In this document: piece by piece, positions 1-6,254 of the stretch | Numbering within the stretch: the stretch's first letter is position 1 | Layout of the letters: each line of letters starts with the position of its first letter | Source: Flavobacteriaceae bacterium | GTDB lineage: Bacteria; Bacteroidota; Bacteroidia; Flavobacteriales; Flavobacteriaceae | Length of the DNA: 6,809 nucleotides | NCBI GenBank assembly: GCA_023145595.1 | Contig: JAGLDM010000273.1 | Location: forward strand, 1-6,809 | Reading direction: 5' to 3' | Program-made: the position numbers and the translations under genes | The notes under the pieces: model-generated | What the model was told of the DNA's origin: nothing | What the model saw: only the letters and a program-made list of their open reading frames with translations | Database searches by the model: none

Positions 1-598
1 AAAAGTTTTGATCTACCATAGAACCAACAATTCCCATTGAAGAATATCCTAAAGATAAATAAGATTTCCCTTTCATTTGAGCAACTGCCAATCCAGATTT
101 TACAAAACGCAAGATTTTTTCTTTTACATCCTCATGAATTTCAGTATCTCCAGTATCTTGAACTTCACGTCCATAAATACTAAAACAAGGCAATCCTTTT
201 TGAGCATATCCTGCTAAAGCTGCAGCCAAATAAACTGCTCCTGGACGTTCGGTTCCATTAAACCCCCAAATAGCTTTAGGAGTGGTAGGATCAGCATCCA
301 TTACTTCGGTACCATAGCACCAGGCTGGAGTAACGGTCAAAGAAACCTCAACACCCTCTCTTTTGAATAAATCCTCACACATAGCAGCCTCTGCAACTCC
401 ACCAATATTAGTTTCTGCAATCACACATTCTACTTTTTCACCACTTGGAAAACGCAAATTATCTTCAATTAATTTTGCGGCATTTCGTGCCATTTCCATA
501 CATTGCTCTTCCAAAGATTCGCGTACGCCTCTTTCCCTTCCGTCAATAACTGGACGGATTCCTACTTTTGGTAATCTACCGATTAATCTGCTACTCAT
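1..598 (-). CDS. fucI: L-fucose isomerase, N-terminal part (runs off left edge)
   Basis: This is the first 199 residues of an L-fucose isomerase; the rest lies outside the window. The family interconverts L-fucose and L-fuculose in the cytoplasm and also acts on D-arabinose, using Mn2+. I recognise it from close agreement with E. coli FucI along the whole visible length: [12 protein letters not shown] (residues 10-21), GVRESLEEQ (24-32), the TPAWCYG stretch (90-96), [20 protein letters not shown] (107-126), [10 protein letters not shown] (139-148) and KGKSYLSLG (176-184). E. coli FucI has about 590 residues, so roughly one third is seen; the catalytic Glu, Asp and His metal ligands known from E. 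coli are not in view. The ATG at 598 puts the conserved GIRP motif at the family's usual distance from the N-terminus. There is no Shine-Dalgarno, only an A-rich leader. It begins 32 bp after the kinase on the same strand, so the two are very probably co-transcribed. D-arabinose isomerase is the main alternative role. Confidence 0.93.
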   Translation of the reverse strand, partial: MSSRLIGRLPKVGIRPVIDGRERGVRESLEEQCMEMARNAAKLIEDNLRFPSGEKVECVIAETNIGGVAEAAMCEDLFKREGVEVSLTVTPAWCYGTEVMDADPTTPKAIWGFNGTERPGAVYLAAALAGYAQKGLPCFSIYGREVQDTGDTEIHEDVKEKILRFVKSGLAVAQMKGKSYLSLGYSSMGIVGSMVDQNF

Positions 599-630
599 TT
601 TATTATTGTTTTATATTTTGGACTATTTTA

Positions 631-2298
631 TTAATTGTTTTTAATCTGAATCAAATCTTTCATGATACTATACATATCTGTTTGTGTACCTTCCACCCCA
701 AATCCGTCATGTAGTTTTTTATAAATCACATATAATTGATCGTAAATCGCGACATTTTCTGTATTTGGATAGTATACTTTATCTAGAACCTTACAGCTTC
801 TATCAGACAATTCGGTATATGAAACTGGCTCGCCTTTTTCTGAAAATGCAGAATGAGCCCCCATTAAAGCAGCACCTAAAGCAACCGTTTCATCAATAGC
901 AGCAATCTTCATTGGCTTGTTGATAATGTCAGCATAGATTTGCATAAATAACGGGTTCTTATGAGTGATTCCTCCGCAATTTACTACATCGTTAATCACT
1001 ACTCCTTGCCGTTCCATATCTTCAATAATCACTCTAGCGCCAAAAGCAGTACTCTCTATCAAAGCTCTATAAATTTCAAAATCTTTAGTTTGTAAACTTT
1101 GTCCGATGATAAGTCCAGATAAAATCGAATCAGATAAAATACAACGGTTACCGTTATTCCAATCCAAAGCAATCAGACCGCTAGACCCAACTTTTAGTTG
1201 TGCCGCTTCTTCGGTTAATTCACCATGAGATTTCGTGTTTTTTACAACATTTTTTATAAACCAGTTTAAGATATCTCCAACAGCACTTTGTCCCGATTCA
1301 ATTCCGTAAAACCCTGGCAACACTGATTCGGTTGCCACACTTGCTACACCTTCTATATTTGAATTTCCAGACTGCAAATCACCTAAAACTAAATCGCAGG
1401 TAGAAGTTCCTATAATTTTTACCAAACTCCCTTCTTTAATTCCAGATCCGATACCTCCTGCATGTGCATCTAATATTCCCATTGCAATTGGAATTCCTTC
1501 TGACAATCCAAATTCGTCTGCCCATTCCTTTGATAAGGCTCCACTATTATGCTCAATTGAAAACGTTTTTTTAGGCAAGGTGTTCAATACTTTCAAAAGG
1601 TCTGGATGTAGCGTTTCGATAAATTCAGCATCCGGAAAACCATTCCAGTCATCGCTATATAAACCTTTATGTCCCGCAGCACAAACATTTCTTTTAAGTT
1701 GATCTACATCAGAAACACCCCCTAAAACAGCCGGAATATAATCGCTTAATTCGACCCAAGTATAGGCGGCATCAAACACTTTTTGATCTACGTTTTTACA
1801 ACGTAATATTTTTGCCCAAAACCATTCAGAAGAATAAGCGCCTCCTATTTTGTCTAAATATTTTGGTCTTATTTCTCCACAAACTTTAGTAATAAAGTCC
1901 GCTTCTTTATGTGATGTGTGATCTTTCCACATCCAAGCATAAGCATTCAAATTATTTTTAAATTCTTCTATAGATGATAAAGCAATCATTTCTTTGGTAA
2001 CCGGCAACGGAGTTGAACCCGTAGCGTCAACGCCAATACCTTTAACCAATGACATTTCTAACCCTAACTTTTTGTTTTCAACTTTCGCTTTTGCCAAAGC
2101 TTTTTTCATTGAACCAACATAATCTGCAGCATTTTGACGCGCTAACAAACTATCTGTTTCTGAAACATATACTCCGTTGGCTCCTTCTTCATAAGTTTGC
2201 TCAACCGAATTTAAAACATTTCCGGTGCTTAATTCTAATGTTAAAACACGCACTGCTGATGAACCGAAATCGATCCCTAAAACGATGTTATTTTCCAT
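631..2298 (-). CDS. FGGY-family pentulokinase, ribulokinase (AraB)-like
   Basis: This cytoplasmic ATP-dependent sugar kinase has 555 residues, the usual length for AraB-type ribulokinases (about 545-565). The N-terminal phosphate-binding strand is GIDFGSSAVRVL (8-19). It is followed by GVDATGSTPLPV (89-100), WKDHT (124-128) and YSSEWFWAKIL (155-165), all very close to E. coli AraB. The probable catalytic base is Asp277 in GILDAHAGG, the ATP-site motif is GTSTCD (297-302), and PGFYGIESGQSAVGD (328-342) and the C-terminal GGITHKNP (442-449) complete the family pattern. The sequence says ribulokinase, but the partner downstream is an L-fucose isomerase, not an L-arabinose isomerase. The physiological substrate may therefore be L-fuculose or D-ribulose rather than L-ribulose, so I give no gene symbol. 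The start at 2298 fits the family N-terminus and lies about 25 bp below a predicted transcription start. It is the first gene of the visible operon. Confidence 0.93.
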   Translation of the reverse strand: MENNIVLGIDFGSSAVRVLTLELSTGNVLNSVEQTYEEGANGVYVSETDSLLARQNAADYVGSMKKALAKAKVENKKLGLEMSLVKGIGVDATGSTPLPVTKEMIALSSIEEFKNNLNAYAWMWKDHTSHKEADFITKVCGEIRPKYLDKIGGAYSSEWFWAKILRCKNVDQKVFDAAYTWVELSDYIPAVLGGVSDVDQLKRNVCAAGHKGLYSDDWNGFPDAEFIETLHPDLLKVLNTLPKKTFSIEHNSGALSKEWADEFGLSEGIPIAMGILDAHAGGIGSGIKEGSLVKIIGTSTCDLVLGDLQSGNSNIEGVASVATESVLPGFYGIESGQSAVGDILNWFIKNVVKNTKSHGELTEEAAQLKVGSSGLIALDWNNGNRCILSDSILSGLIIGQSLQTKDFEIYRALIESTAFGARVIIEDMERQGVVINDVVNCGGITHKNPLFMQIYADIINKPMKIAAIDETVALGAALMGAHSAFSEKGEPVSYTELSDRSCKVLDKVYYPNTENVAIYDQLYVIYKKLHDGFGVEGTQTDMYSIMKDLIQIKNN

Positions 2299-2329
2299 AA
2301 TTACTTCTAAAATACTTGTGATTTTTTGT

Positions 2330-2362
2330 CAAAATTATTCACATTTTAACTTATGAAACAAA
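2330..2362 (-). promoter_or_regulatory. Bacteroidota-type promoter for the kinase-isomerase operon
   Basis: Read on the minus strand, TTTG (2362-2359) is followed after 21 bases by TAATTTTG (2337-2330). This matches the Bacteroidota primary sigma factor pattern, with a -33 TTG/TTTG and a -7 TAnnTTTG. Transcription would start at about 2322-2325, leaving a leader of roughly 25 nt before the kinase ATG at 2298. A short AT-rich inverted repeat (TTAATT/AATTAA, 2364-2381) abuts the upstream edge and could be an operator, but in such AT-rich DNA it may be chance. Confidence 0.6.
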
Positions 2363-2489
2363 TTTAATTCAAAATAATTAAGTAGCAGGTTAAAATAGTA
2401 TGTGTATTGAATAAAATTTCTGAAACATATATTGATAACATCCTTTTAGATTTGTACATGTTTTAAGTTAAGTTATAATTGTTTGAATT

Positions 2490-2524
2490 AAAAAAGCTAA
2501 TACTTAGGTATCAGCCTTTTTTTT
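2490..2524. terminator. Terminator-like hairpin in the divergent spacer
   Basis: GCT (2496-2498) pairs with AGC (2513-2515), and ATAC (2500-2503) pairs with GTAT (2508-2511). They enclose a TTAG loop, with one A/C mismatch between the two stem parts. Six A residues precede the stem and eight T residues follow it (2517-2524), so it could terminate in either direction. No annotated gene ends here. It may stop a short plus-strand transcript from the -7-like element at 2447-2454, act as an attenuator in the phosphoesterase leader, or simply insulate the two divergent units. The stem is short and weak. Confidence 0.4.
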
Positions 2525-2653
2525 ATGAATTCATCTCCCGTTTAATAAATTATTCTTAGATTTTGACATTAATAAATTAAGTGAGAAGACTATTTATACC
2601 ATATTAGCATATAACTCCTCTTACCTTAATAATAAAATCTAAAATTTATTCTT

Positions 2654-3781
2654 ATGAAACATTTATTTACATTCGTTTTTCTTTTCTCGTTTTTTTATAT
2701 TCATGCTCAAGAAAGCAATAAAATAGCCATTGGACCTTATGTTCAACAAATGAGCACCAAGGATGCTACATTGTGTTGGTCAACCATTGAAGGAGAATCG
2801 CTCATATTTCATCCTAACGGAAAGACAGATACTATAAGAGAGTATAAACAACATGAAATTCATTTAGCTAATTTAAATCCGAATACAACTTATTCTTATG
2901 ATGTACTTAATGATGGATCTGATGAGGGTAAAGGAGAATTAACCACATATCCTGACAAAATCATTCCTTTTAATTTTGTTGCTATTGGCGATTCGCGTAG
3001 CAGACATGATGTATATGCCAAAATTGTTTCAAAAATTATGGATAAAAATCCACGTTTTGTCATTAACACAGGTGATTTAGTCGCTAACGGAAGGTCTCTT
3101 AGTGATTGGGAAGTCTTTTTCAAAATAAATCATGAACTCATGAAAAACACACCTTACTACCCTGTTTTAGGCAATCATGAAAAGGATTCTCCTTATTATT
3201 ATAATTTCTTCAACTTACCAAACAATGAAAAATATTACTACTTTAATGTTGGAGATGCATTATTTATTGTATTAGATAGCGAGGGACTTAGAACAACGAT
3301 GCCTCCATACGTGCCTGAAGATAAAGAAGGTCAATTTTGGTACAATACAGGAGTTGAATATTTAAAGGTTCAAAAAGAATGGTTAGAGGATGTGTTAACC
3401 CTTCACCAAGAGGCTGGATTTATTTTTGTTTTTCAACATCAGCCATTATATAGCGTAAAGAAAAGTCGAGTTGCAGGTTCTAAACTGGTTCGTGAATTCT
3501 GGGGAGATATTTTCGCTAGACATGGAGTTCAAGTATTTCTAAACGGACACGATCACCATTATCATCATGCTATAGATAATGGCGTTCATTTTATTACTGC
3601 AGCAGGTGCCGGTGCTCCTTTATATAAAGTAGATGCTCCTCAACCGGAAACAGTAATGTTTAAAGAAATTGAGCATTTTGTGGATGTTGAGGTGAATAAG
3701 GATAACGCTATTCTTCATGTAATTGATATTGATGGCAATGAGTTTGAGACTATTGAAGTAAAAAGAAGAAAAACAAATTAA
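2654..3781 (+). CDS. Secreted metallophosphoesterase with purple-acid-phosphatase-like N-terminal domain
   Basis: This 375-residue hydrolase has an N-terminal signal peptide (hydrophobic 4-17, probable cleavage after HA in IHAQE), so it should act in the periplasm or outside. Residues about 24-100 form a fibronectin-like beta domain of the purple acid phosphatase type, seen from GPYVQQ, ATLCWST and LNPNTTYSYDV. The calcineurin-like catalytic domain follows with all five metal-site blocks: GDSR (112-115), GDLV (140-143), GNHE (173-176), FQHQP (260-264) and GHDHHYHH (298-305). These give a binuclear metal site that cleaves phosphomono- or diesters. Purple acid phosphatases have GDxxY in the second block, with Tyr binding Fe(III); here that position is Ala144, so a classical purple Fe(III) centre is unlikely. 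The substrate cannot be read from sequence. No Shine-Dalgarno precedes the ATG. A remnant gene and a second phosphoesterase follow on the same strand. Confidence 0.88.
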   Translation: MKHLFTFVFLFSFFYIHAQESNKIAIGPYVQQMSTKDATLCWSTIEGESLIFHPNGKTDTIREYKQHEIHLANLNPNTTYSYDVLNDGSDEGKGELTTYPDKIIPFNFVAIGDSRSRHDVYAKIVSKIMDKNPRFVINTGDLVANGRSLSDWEVFFKINHELMKNTPYYPVLGNHEKDSPYYYNFFNLPNNEKYYYFNVGDALFIVLDSEGLRTTMPPYVPEDKEGQFWYNTGVEYLKVQKEWLEDVLTLHQEAGFIFVFQHQPLYSVKKSRVAGSKLVREFWGDIFARHGVQVFLNGHDHHYHHAIDNGVHFITAAGAGAPLYKVDAPQPETVMFKEIEHFVDVEVNKDNAILHVIDIDGNEFETIEVKRRKTN

Positions 3782-3787
3782 TATACA

Positions 3788-3994
3788 CTGAACAAAACGA
3801 CATCTCTTTTAATATTTGTATTACTGAGTGTAAGTTAACTTTTTGCTCAAGAAAAACAAATTACCCCGATGGCGCGGATTTGCCCTGATAAATATTATAA
3901 ACAGGAACATTTTGATGAAAAATCCTTAAATTACACCGTGATAAAAATGAATAGAGATGGTGGAATTTTAGACACCTTTGAACAGAAACATTAA
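3788..3994 (+). pseudogene. Remnant of a small exported-protein gene, possibly a third phosphoesterase
   Basis: One reading frame starting 7 bp after the phosphoesterase stop encodes what looks like a signal peptide, beginning NKTTSLLIFVLLSVS, then a TAA stop (3836-3838), then LFAQEKQITP and about 40 more residues to a TAA at 3992-3994. The codon where a start is expected is CTG (3788-3790), one base from ATG. The signal-peptide pattern running straight through the stop to a typical FAQ/E cleavage site argues for a decayed gene rather than chance. The last residues, YTVIKMNRDGGILDTFEQK, loosely follow the tail of the upstream enzyme (HVIDIDGNEFETIEVK), and both have EHF shortly before. This may therefore be a phosphoesterase paralogue that lost its catalytic core. 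That link is inference from a short match. Confidence 0.5.
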
Positions 3995-4022
3995 CATTAA
4001 TATTATAAATAAACCATAGAAA

Positions 4023-5057
4023 ATGAAAATTAAAGCAATCTTAGCCTTTGTGCTTATCGTAGCGCTCAGTTCATGTAAAACACAATCAAAAACAATAACA
4101 GATGTTGCTGTTGCAAGTTCTGATGAAATCAGCGACATCACAAAGAAAGCTCCTTACAATCCGAAACCTGGAATGGAAAAATTGAAAAGTGAAAGCAAAA
4201 ATGAAGATATTCATTTTTTAGTTTTTGGAGATTCAAAAGGAAGTGATAAATTACCGTCAGTATTAAAAATAGCAGATGCTTTAAATCCACAATTTTGTAT
4301 AACAACTGCCGATTTAGTGAACAAAGGTGGTGGAGATATTGGAGTTAAATTGTACCAAGAATTAGATAAAACTGCAGGCTGGTTCTTTAGAAAATATCCA
4401 ACGTGGCCAACGCTAGGAAATCATGAAGTAGGTGGACCAAAAACAAATACGAGAAAAAAAAATTATGATTCTGGAGTAGCAAATTTCGGAGATTTCTTTG
4501 GCTTAAAAGACCCTTTTTATAGTTTTACTTACAAAAACGCAAAATTCATTGCATTAGACTGGATCAAAGTTTCAAAAAGTCCTGAACGTTTGGCATGGCT
4601 AGAAAAGGAACTTAAGGAAGCTGCTGGTAAACATATTTTTGTTTTTAAACACAGACCTTATTATACCGTGGGTCATAAAAGTTATAAAGATGTTAAAGGA
4701 GAGTCAACTGTTGCAACAAAATTATTTTCTAAGTACAACGTAACAGCGGTATTCTCTGGGCACGACCATATTTATTACAGAACAAAAAGAGAGGGTGTTA
4801 TCTACATGGTTTCTGCTGGTGCAGGTGCACAAATTTATGATTTAAAAAGAGAAAAAGATGCAATAGAAGGCGATGCTTATTATGGTAGAACTATAGACAT
4901 GGATTCAAATGAATTCAAGTTTCATGCAGTCTCTGGCGAAGAAACAAAACTTGACAAGCCTATGTTCTATGTCGTTTCAGTTAAAGTTGAAGGCGATAAA
5001 ATTTCGTTTGAAATGATTGATGCCAACGGAAAATCTTGGGATAAATTTACTTTTTAA
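4023..5057 (+). CDS. Metallophosphoesterase lipoprotein
   Basis: This 344-residue calcineurin-like phosphoesterase begins with a lipoprotein signal: a basic start, a hydrophobic stretch 5-14, and lipobox LSSC (15-18) with Cys18 as the lipidated residue. It should be anchored in a membrane facing the periplasm; the residues after Cys (KTQSK) lack the acidic run associated with surface export in some Bacteroidota. Metal-site blocks are GDSK (69-72), ADLV (96-99), GNHE (132-135), FKHRP (208-212) and GHDH (246-249). The second block usually reads GD; here Gly is Ala, but the bridging Asp97 is kept. All metal ligands expected of the family are therefore present and the enzyme is probably active. 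Unlike the upstream homologue it has no N-terminal beta domain; about 45 low-complexity residues link Cys18 to the catalytic domain. The C-terminal stretch (about 312-344) resembles that of the upstream enzyme. Substrate unknown. A strong hairpin terminator lies 70 bp downstream. Confidence 0.88.
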   Translation: MKIKAILAFVLIVALSSCKTQSKTITDVAVASSDEISDITKKAPYNPKPGMEKLKSESKNEDIHFLVFGDSKGSDKLPSVLKIADALNPQFCITTADLVNKGGGDIGVKLYQELDKTAGWFFRKYPTWPTLGNHEVGGPKTNTRKKNYDSGVANFGDFFGLKDPFYSFTYKNAKFIALDWIKVSKSPERLAWLEKELKEAAGKHIFVFKHRPYYTVGHKSYKDVKGESTVATKLFSKYNVTAVFSGHDHIYYRTKREGVIYMVSAGAGAQIYDLKREKDAIEGDAYYGRTIDMDSNEFKFHAVSGEETKLDKPMFYVVSVKVEGDKISFEMIDANGKSWDKFTF

Positions 5058-5126
5058 TCGAAATATATTATCCCTTTTTAGGTCTACTTTTTTAAATTAA
5101 TTCATTAGTGTCCAACAAACATTTTT

Positions 5127-5161
5127 AAAAGTGGGATTTCTTTACTAGATTTCCCGCTTTT
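5127..5161 (+). terminator. Rho-independent terminator after the phosphoesterase lipoprotein gene
   Basis: AAAAGTGGGA (5127-5136) pairs with TCCCGCTTTT (5152-5161) as a 10-bp stem with one T/G wobble and a 15-base loop. The 3' arm runs into a T tract (5158-5162). It lies 70 bp after the stop codon of the lipoprotein gene. The A run on the 5' side means it could also work in the reverse direction. Confidence 0.75.
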
Positions 5162-5301
5162 TGCTGTTCTTTTGGCGTGAGCCGCATTCATAAAGGGGAT
5201 CAATCCTAAAAGTTAGAGAGTAGAAACAGATCAATCTCCTGATTTGTGTATTGATTCCAAACTTCTGTATTGATTTATTATAAAAAAACTAAATATTGTC
5301 T
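5162..5301. other. Non-coding spacer with ATTGAT motifs
   Basis: No gene is seen between the phosphoesterase terminator and the tRNA terminator. The stretch holds a direct repeat, TGTATTGATT at 5247-5256 and again at 5266-5275 (19-bp period), and two GATCAATC copies at 5198-5205 and 5229-5236. The core ATTGAT thus occurs four times in about 80 bp, two on each strand. There is no clear promoter or coding frame to explain it. The repeats are short and could be coincidence or the residue of a decayed sequence. Confidence 0.4.
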
Positions 5302-5335
5302 AAAAAAAAGAAACAGCACCGTTAAAGTGCTGTTT
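5302..5335 (-). terminator. Rho-independent terminator of the tRNA unit
   Basis: AAACAGCAC (5311-5319) and GTGCTGTTT (5327-5335) form a perfect 9-bp stem with a 7-base loop. On the minus strand the stem is followed by C and eight T residues (5309-5302), the classic form. It lies 25 bp beyond the 3' end of tRNA-Leu and closes the minus-strand tRNA transcription unit. Confidence 0.88.
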
Positions 5336-5360
5336 AGTAATTAGATATAAAATCTAATAG

Positions 5361-5444
5361 TGCGCGTAACTGGAGTCGAACCAGCACGTCCTAGTGGACA
5401 CAAACCCCTCAAGCTTGCGCGTCTACCAATTCCGCCATACGCGC
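5361..5444 (-). tRNA. tRNA-Leu (anticodon GAG)
   Basis: Read on the minus strand this is an 84-nt class II tRNA. The acceptor arm GCGCGTA pairs with TACGCGC, with discriminator A at 5361. The D arm has GGCGGAATTGGTAGACGC, typical of bacterial tRNA-Leu. The anticodon stem is CAAGC/GTTTG around loop TTGAGGG, giving anticodon GAG (plus-strand 5408-5410), which reads CUC and CUU. A long variable arm (about TGTCCACTAGGACG) and a TGGTTCGACTCCA T arm follow. No CCA is encoded after the discriminator, so CCA must be added after transcription. Confidence 0.95.
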
Positions 5445-5464
5445 CTTCGATATTCTCTAAAACT

Positions 5465-5496
5465 AAAAAAAGTCAAGTAAATACTTAACTTTTTTT
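5465..5496 (-). terminator. Terminator-like hairpin between the two tRNA genes
   Basis: AAAAAAAGT (5465-5473) pairs with ACTTTTTTT (5488-5496). After one C/A mismatch, AAGT (5475-5478) pairs with ACTT (5483-5486) around an AAAT loop. On the minus strand it begins two bases after the discriminator of tRNA-Lys and ends in seven T residues. It could end the tRNA-Lys transcript, fully or partly, or act in the opposite direction. I see no separate promoter for the downstream tRNA-Leu, so read-through or processing must be possible. Confidence 0.5.
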
Positions 5497-5497
5497 G

Positions 5498-5570
5498 TGA
5501 CTTGGCTGGGGCTCGAACCCAGGACCACCTCCTTAAAAGGGAGGTGCTCTACCAACTGAGCTACCAAGTC
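5498..5570 (-). tRNA. tRNA-Lys (anticodon UUU)
   Basis: Read on the minus strand this is a 73-nt class I tRNA. The acceptor arm GACTTGG pairs with CCAAGTC, with discriminator A at 5498. The D arm is GCTCAGTTGGTAGAGC, the anticodon stem CCTCC/GGAGG encloses loop CTTTTAA, and the T arm is TGGGTTCGAGCCCCA. The anticodon TTT (plus-strand 5535-5537) reads AAA and AAG lysine codons. CCA is not encoded. It is the promoter-proximal gene of the two-tRNA unit. Confidence 0.96.
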
Positions 5571-5592
5571 GTTCTTCCTCTTTTAGCGAGTG

Positions 5593-5622
5593 CAAATATA
5601 CTGTCAAAAATTTATTTAACAA
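5593..5622 (-). promoter_or_regulatory. Bacteroidota-type promoter for the tRNA-Lys/tRNA-Leu unit
   Basis: On the minus strand TTG (5622-5620) is followed after exactly 19 bases by TATATTTG (5600-5593). This is a full match to the Bacteroidota TTG-N19-TAnnTTTG pattern. The predicted start, at about 5585-5588, is some 15 nt before the 5' end of tRNA-Lys (5570), a spacing that suits a stable RNA promoter. Confidence 0.75.
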
Positions 5623-5649
5623 GTCATTTTTACAAAAAATTACTCGATA

Positions 5650-5680
5650 TTTGTCTTTTTATTTTTAGAGTATAGTTAAG
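5650..5680 (+). promoter_or_regulatory. Weak promoter candidate for aroK
   Basis: TTTG (5650-5653) is followed after 19 bases by TAGTTAAG (5673-5680), which departs from TAnnTTTG at two positions. Start would be near 5688, about 50 nt before the aroK ATG. It is the best-spaced candidate I can find between the divergent tRNA promoter and aroK, but the match is poor. Confidence 0.3.
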
Positions 5681-5738
5681 ATGTTCTAAAACGAATATAA
5701 AGCGTTTGTAGCGATTTGAAAACCAAAATATTACAGAT

Positions 5739-6254
5739 ATGAATATAGTTTTGTTGGGGTATATGGCTAGTGGGAAATCTGCTGTTGGGGAACAATTAGC
5801 GAATCATTTAAAAATGGATTTTATTGATTTGGATGATTATATTGAAGAGAAAGAGTGTAAAACTATTTCAGAAATATTTGAATCAAAAGGAGAAATTTAT
5901 TTTCGCATCAAAGAAACAGAATGCCTTTCTGAACTTTTATCTGAGTCTGATAATTTGGTTCTTTCCTTAGGAGGCGGCACCCCTTGTTATGGGAATAATA
6001 TGGACATAATTTTGGATCAATCAAACTCCGTTTACCTTAGAACCTCTATAGGTACAATTTATAATAGACTGCAAGGCGAAACAATAAAAAGACCTTTGGT
6101 GGCTTCTATTAAAGATGAAAAATTAAAAGAGTTTATTGCAAAGCATTTATTTGAGCGAAACATTTTTTATGAAAAAGCAAACTTCACTATTTCTACGGAT
6201 GAATATTCAATAGAAGAAATTGTTACTAGAATTTTAGAAAATCAACCTAAATAA
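5739..6254 (+). CDS. aroK: Shikimate kinase
   Basis: This cytoplasmic enzyme phosphorylates shikimate at the 3-hydroxyl with ATP, the fifth step of the shikimate pathway to chorismate and the aromatic amino acids. At 171 residues it has the usual family length. The Walker A loop is GYMASGKS (7-14). The shikimate-binding Asp lies in FIDLDDYIE (28-36, Asp32), with Arg56 in YFRIKE (54-59). The glycine-rich GGGTP is at 78-82, the lid Arg118 is in KRPL (117-120), and Arg140 lies in FERNIFYEKA (138-147). These match known shikimate kinases in order and spacing. The start is the first ATG before the Walker strand; no Shine-Dalgarno is visible. The 3' end overlaps the convergent phosphoribosyltransferase gene by 13 bp, leaving no space for a terminator between them. 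The right-hand genes look like a housekeeping neighbourhood. Confidence 0.96.
   Translation: MNIVLLGYMASGKSAVGEQLANHLKMDFIDLDDYIEEKECKTISEIFESKGEIYFRIKETECLSELLSESDNLVLSLGGGTPCYGNNMDIILDQSNSVYLRTSIGTIYNRLQGETIKRPLVASIKDEKLKEFIAKHLFERNIFYEKANFTISTDEYSIEEIVTRILENQPK

Larger units (their letters stand above)
2299..2653. other. Divergent intergenic region, no gene seen
   Basis: This 355-bp AT-rich spacer separates the minus-strand kinase operon from the plus-strand phosphoesterase. I find no convincing coding frame. It holds the kinase promoter near its left end and a hairpin with A/T flanks at 2490-2524. On the plus strand there is one good -7 element, TAGATTTG (2447-2454), but no TTG at the proper distance upstream, and it lies about 200 bp before the next ATG. 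A near-match TAGATTTTG sits around 2557-2565 with one base too many. The true promoter of the phosphoesterase is therefore not settled. Confidence 0.6.

Noticed and set aside
363..644. Plus-strand open frame of 93 codons
   Set aside because: It lies antisense to the fucose isomerase start, has low-complexity composition and no family resemblance; the minus-strand frame is unmistakably FucI.
684..899. Plus-strand open frame of 71 codons
   Set aside because: It is a shadow of the kinase C-terminal coding region, whose FGGY motifs are clear on the other strand.
2049..2300. Plus-strand open frame of 83 codons
   Set aside because: It is antisense to the kinase N-terminus, with repetitive Leu/Phe/His composition typical of a reverse-strand shadow.
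2557..2565. TAGATTTTG as a -7 element for the phosphoesterase gene
   Set aside because: It has one base too many between TA and TTTG and no TTG at a suitable distance upstream.
2896..3123. Minus-strand open frame of 75 codons
   Set aside because: It lies within the phosphoesterase gene opposite the metal-binding blocks and shows no domain of its own.
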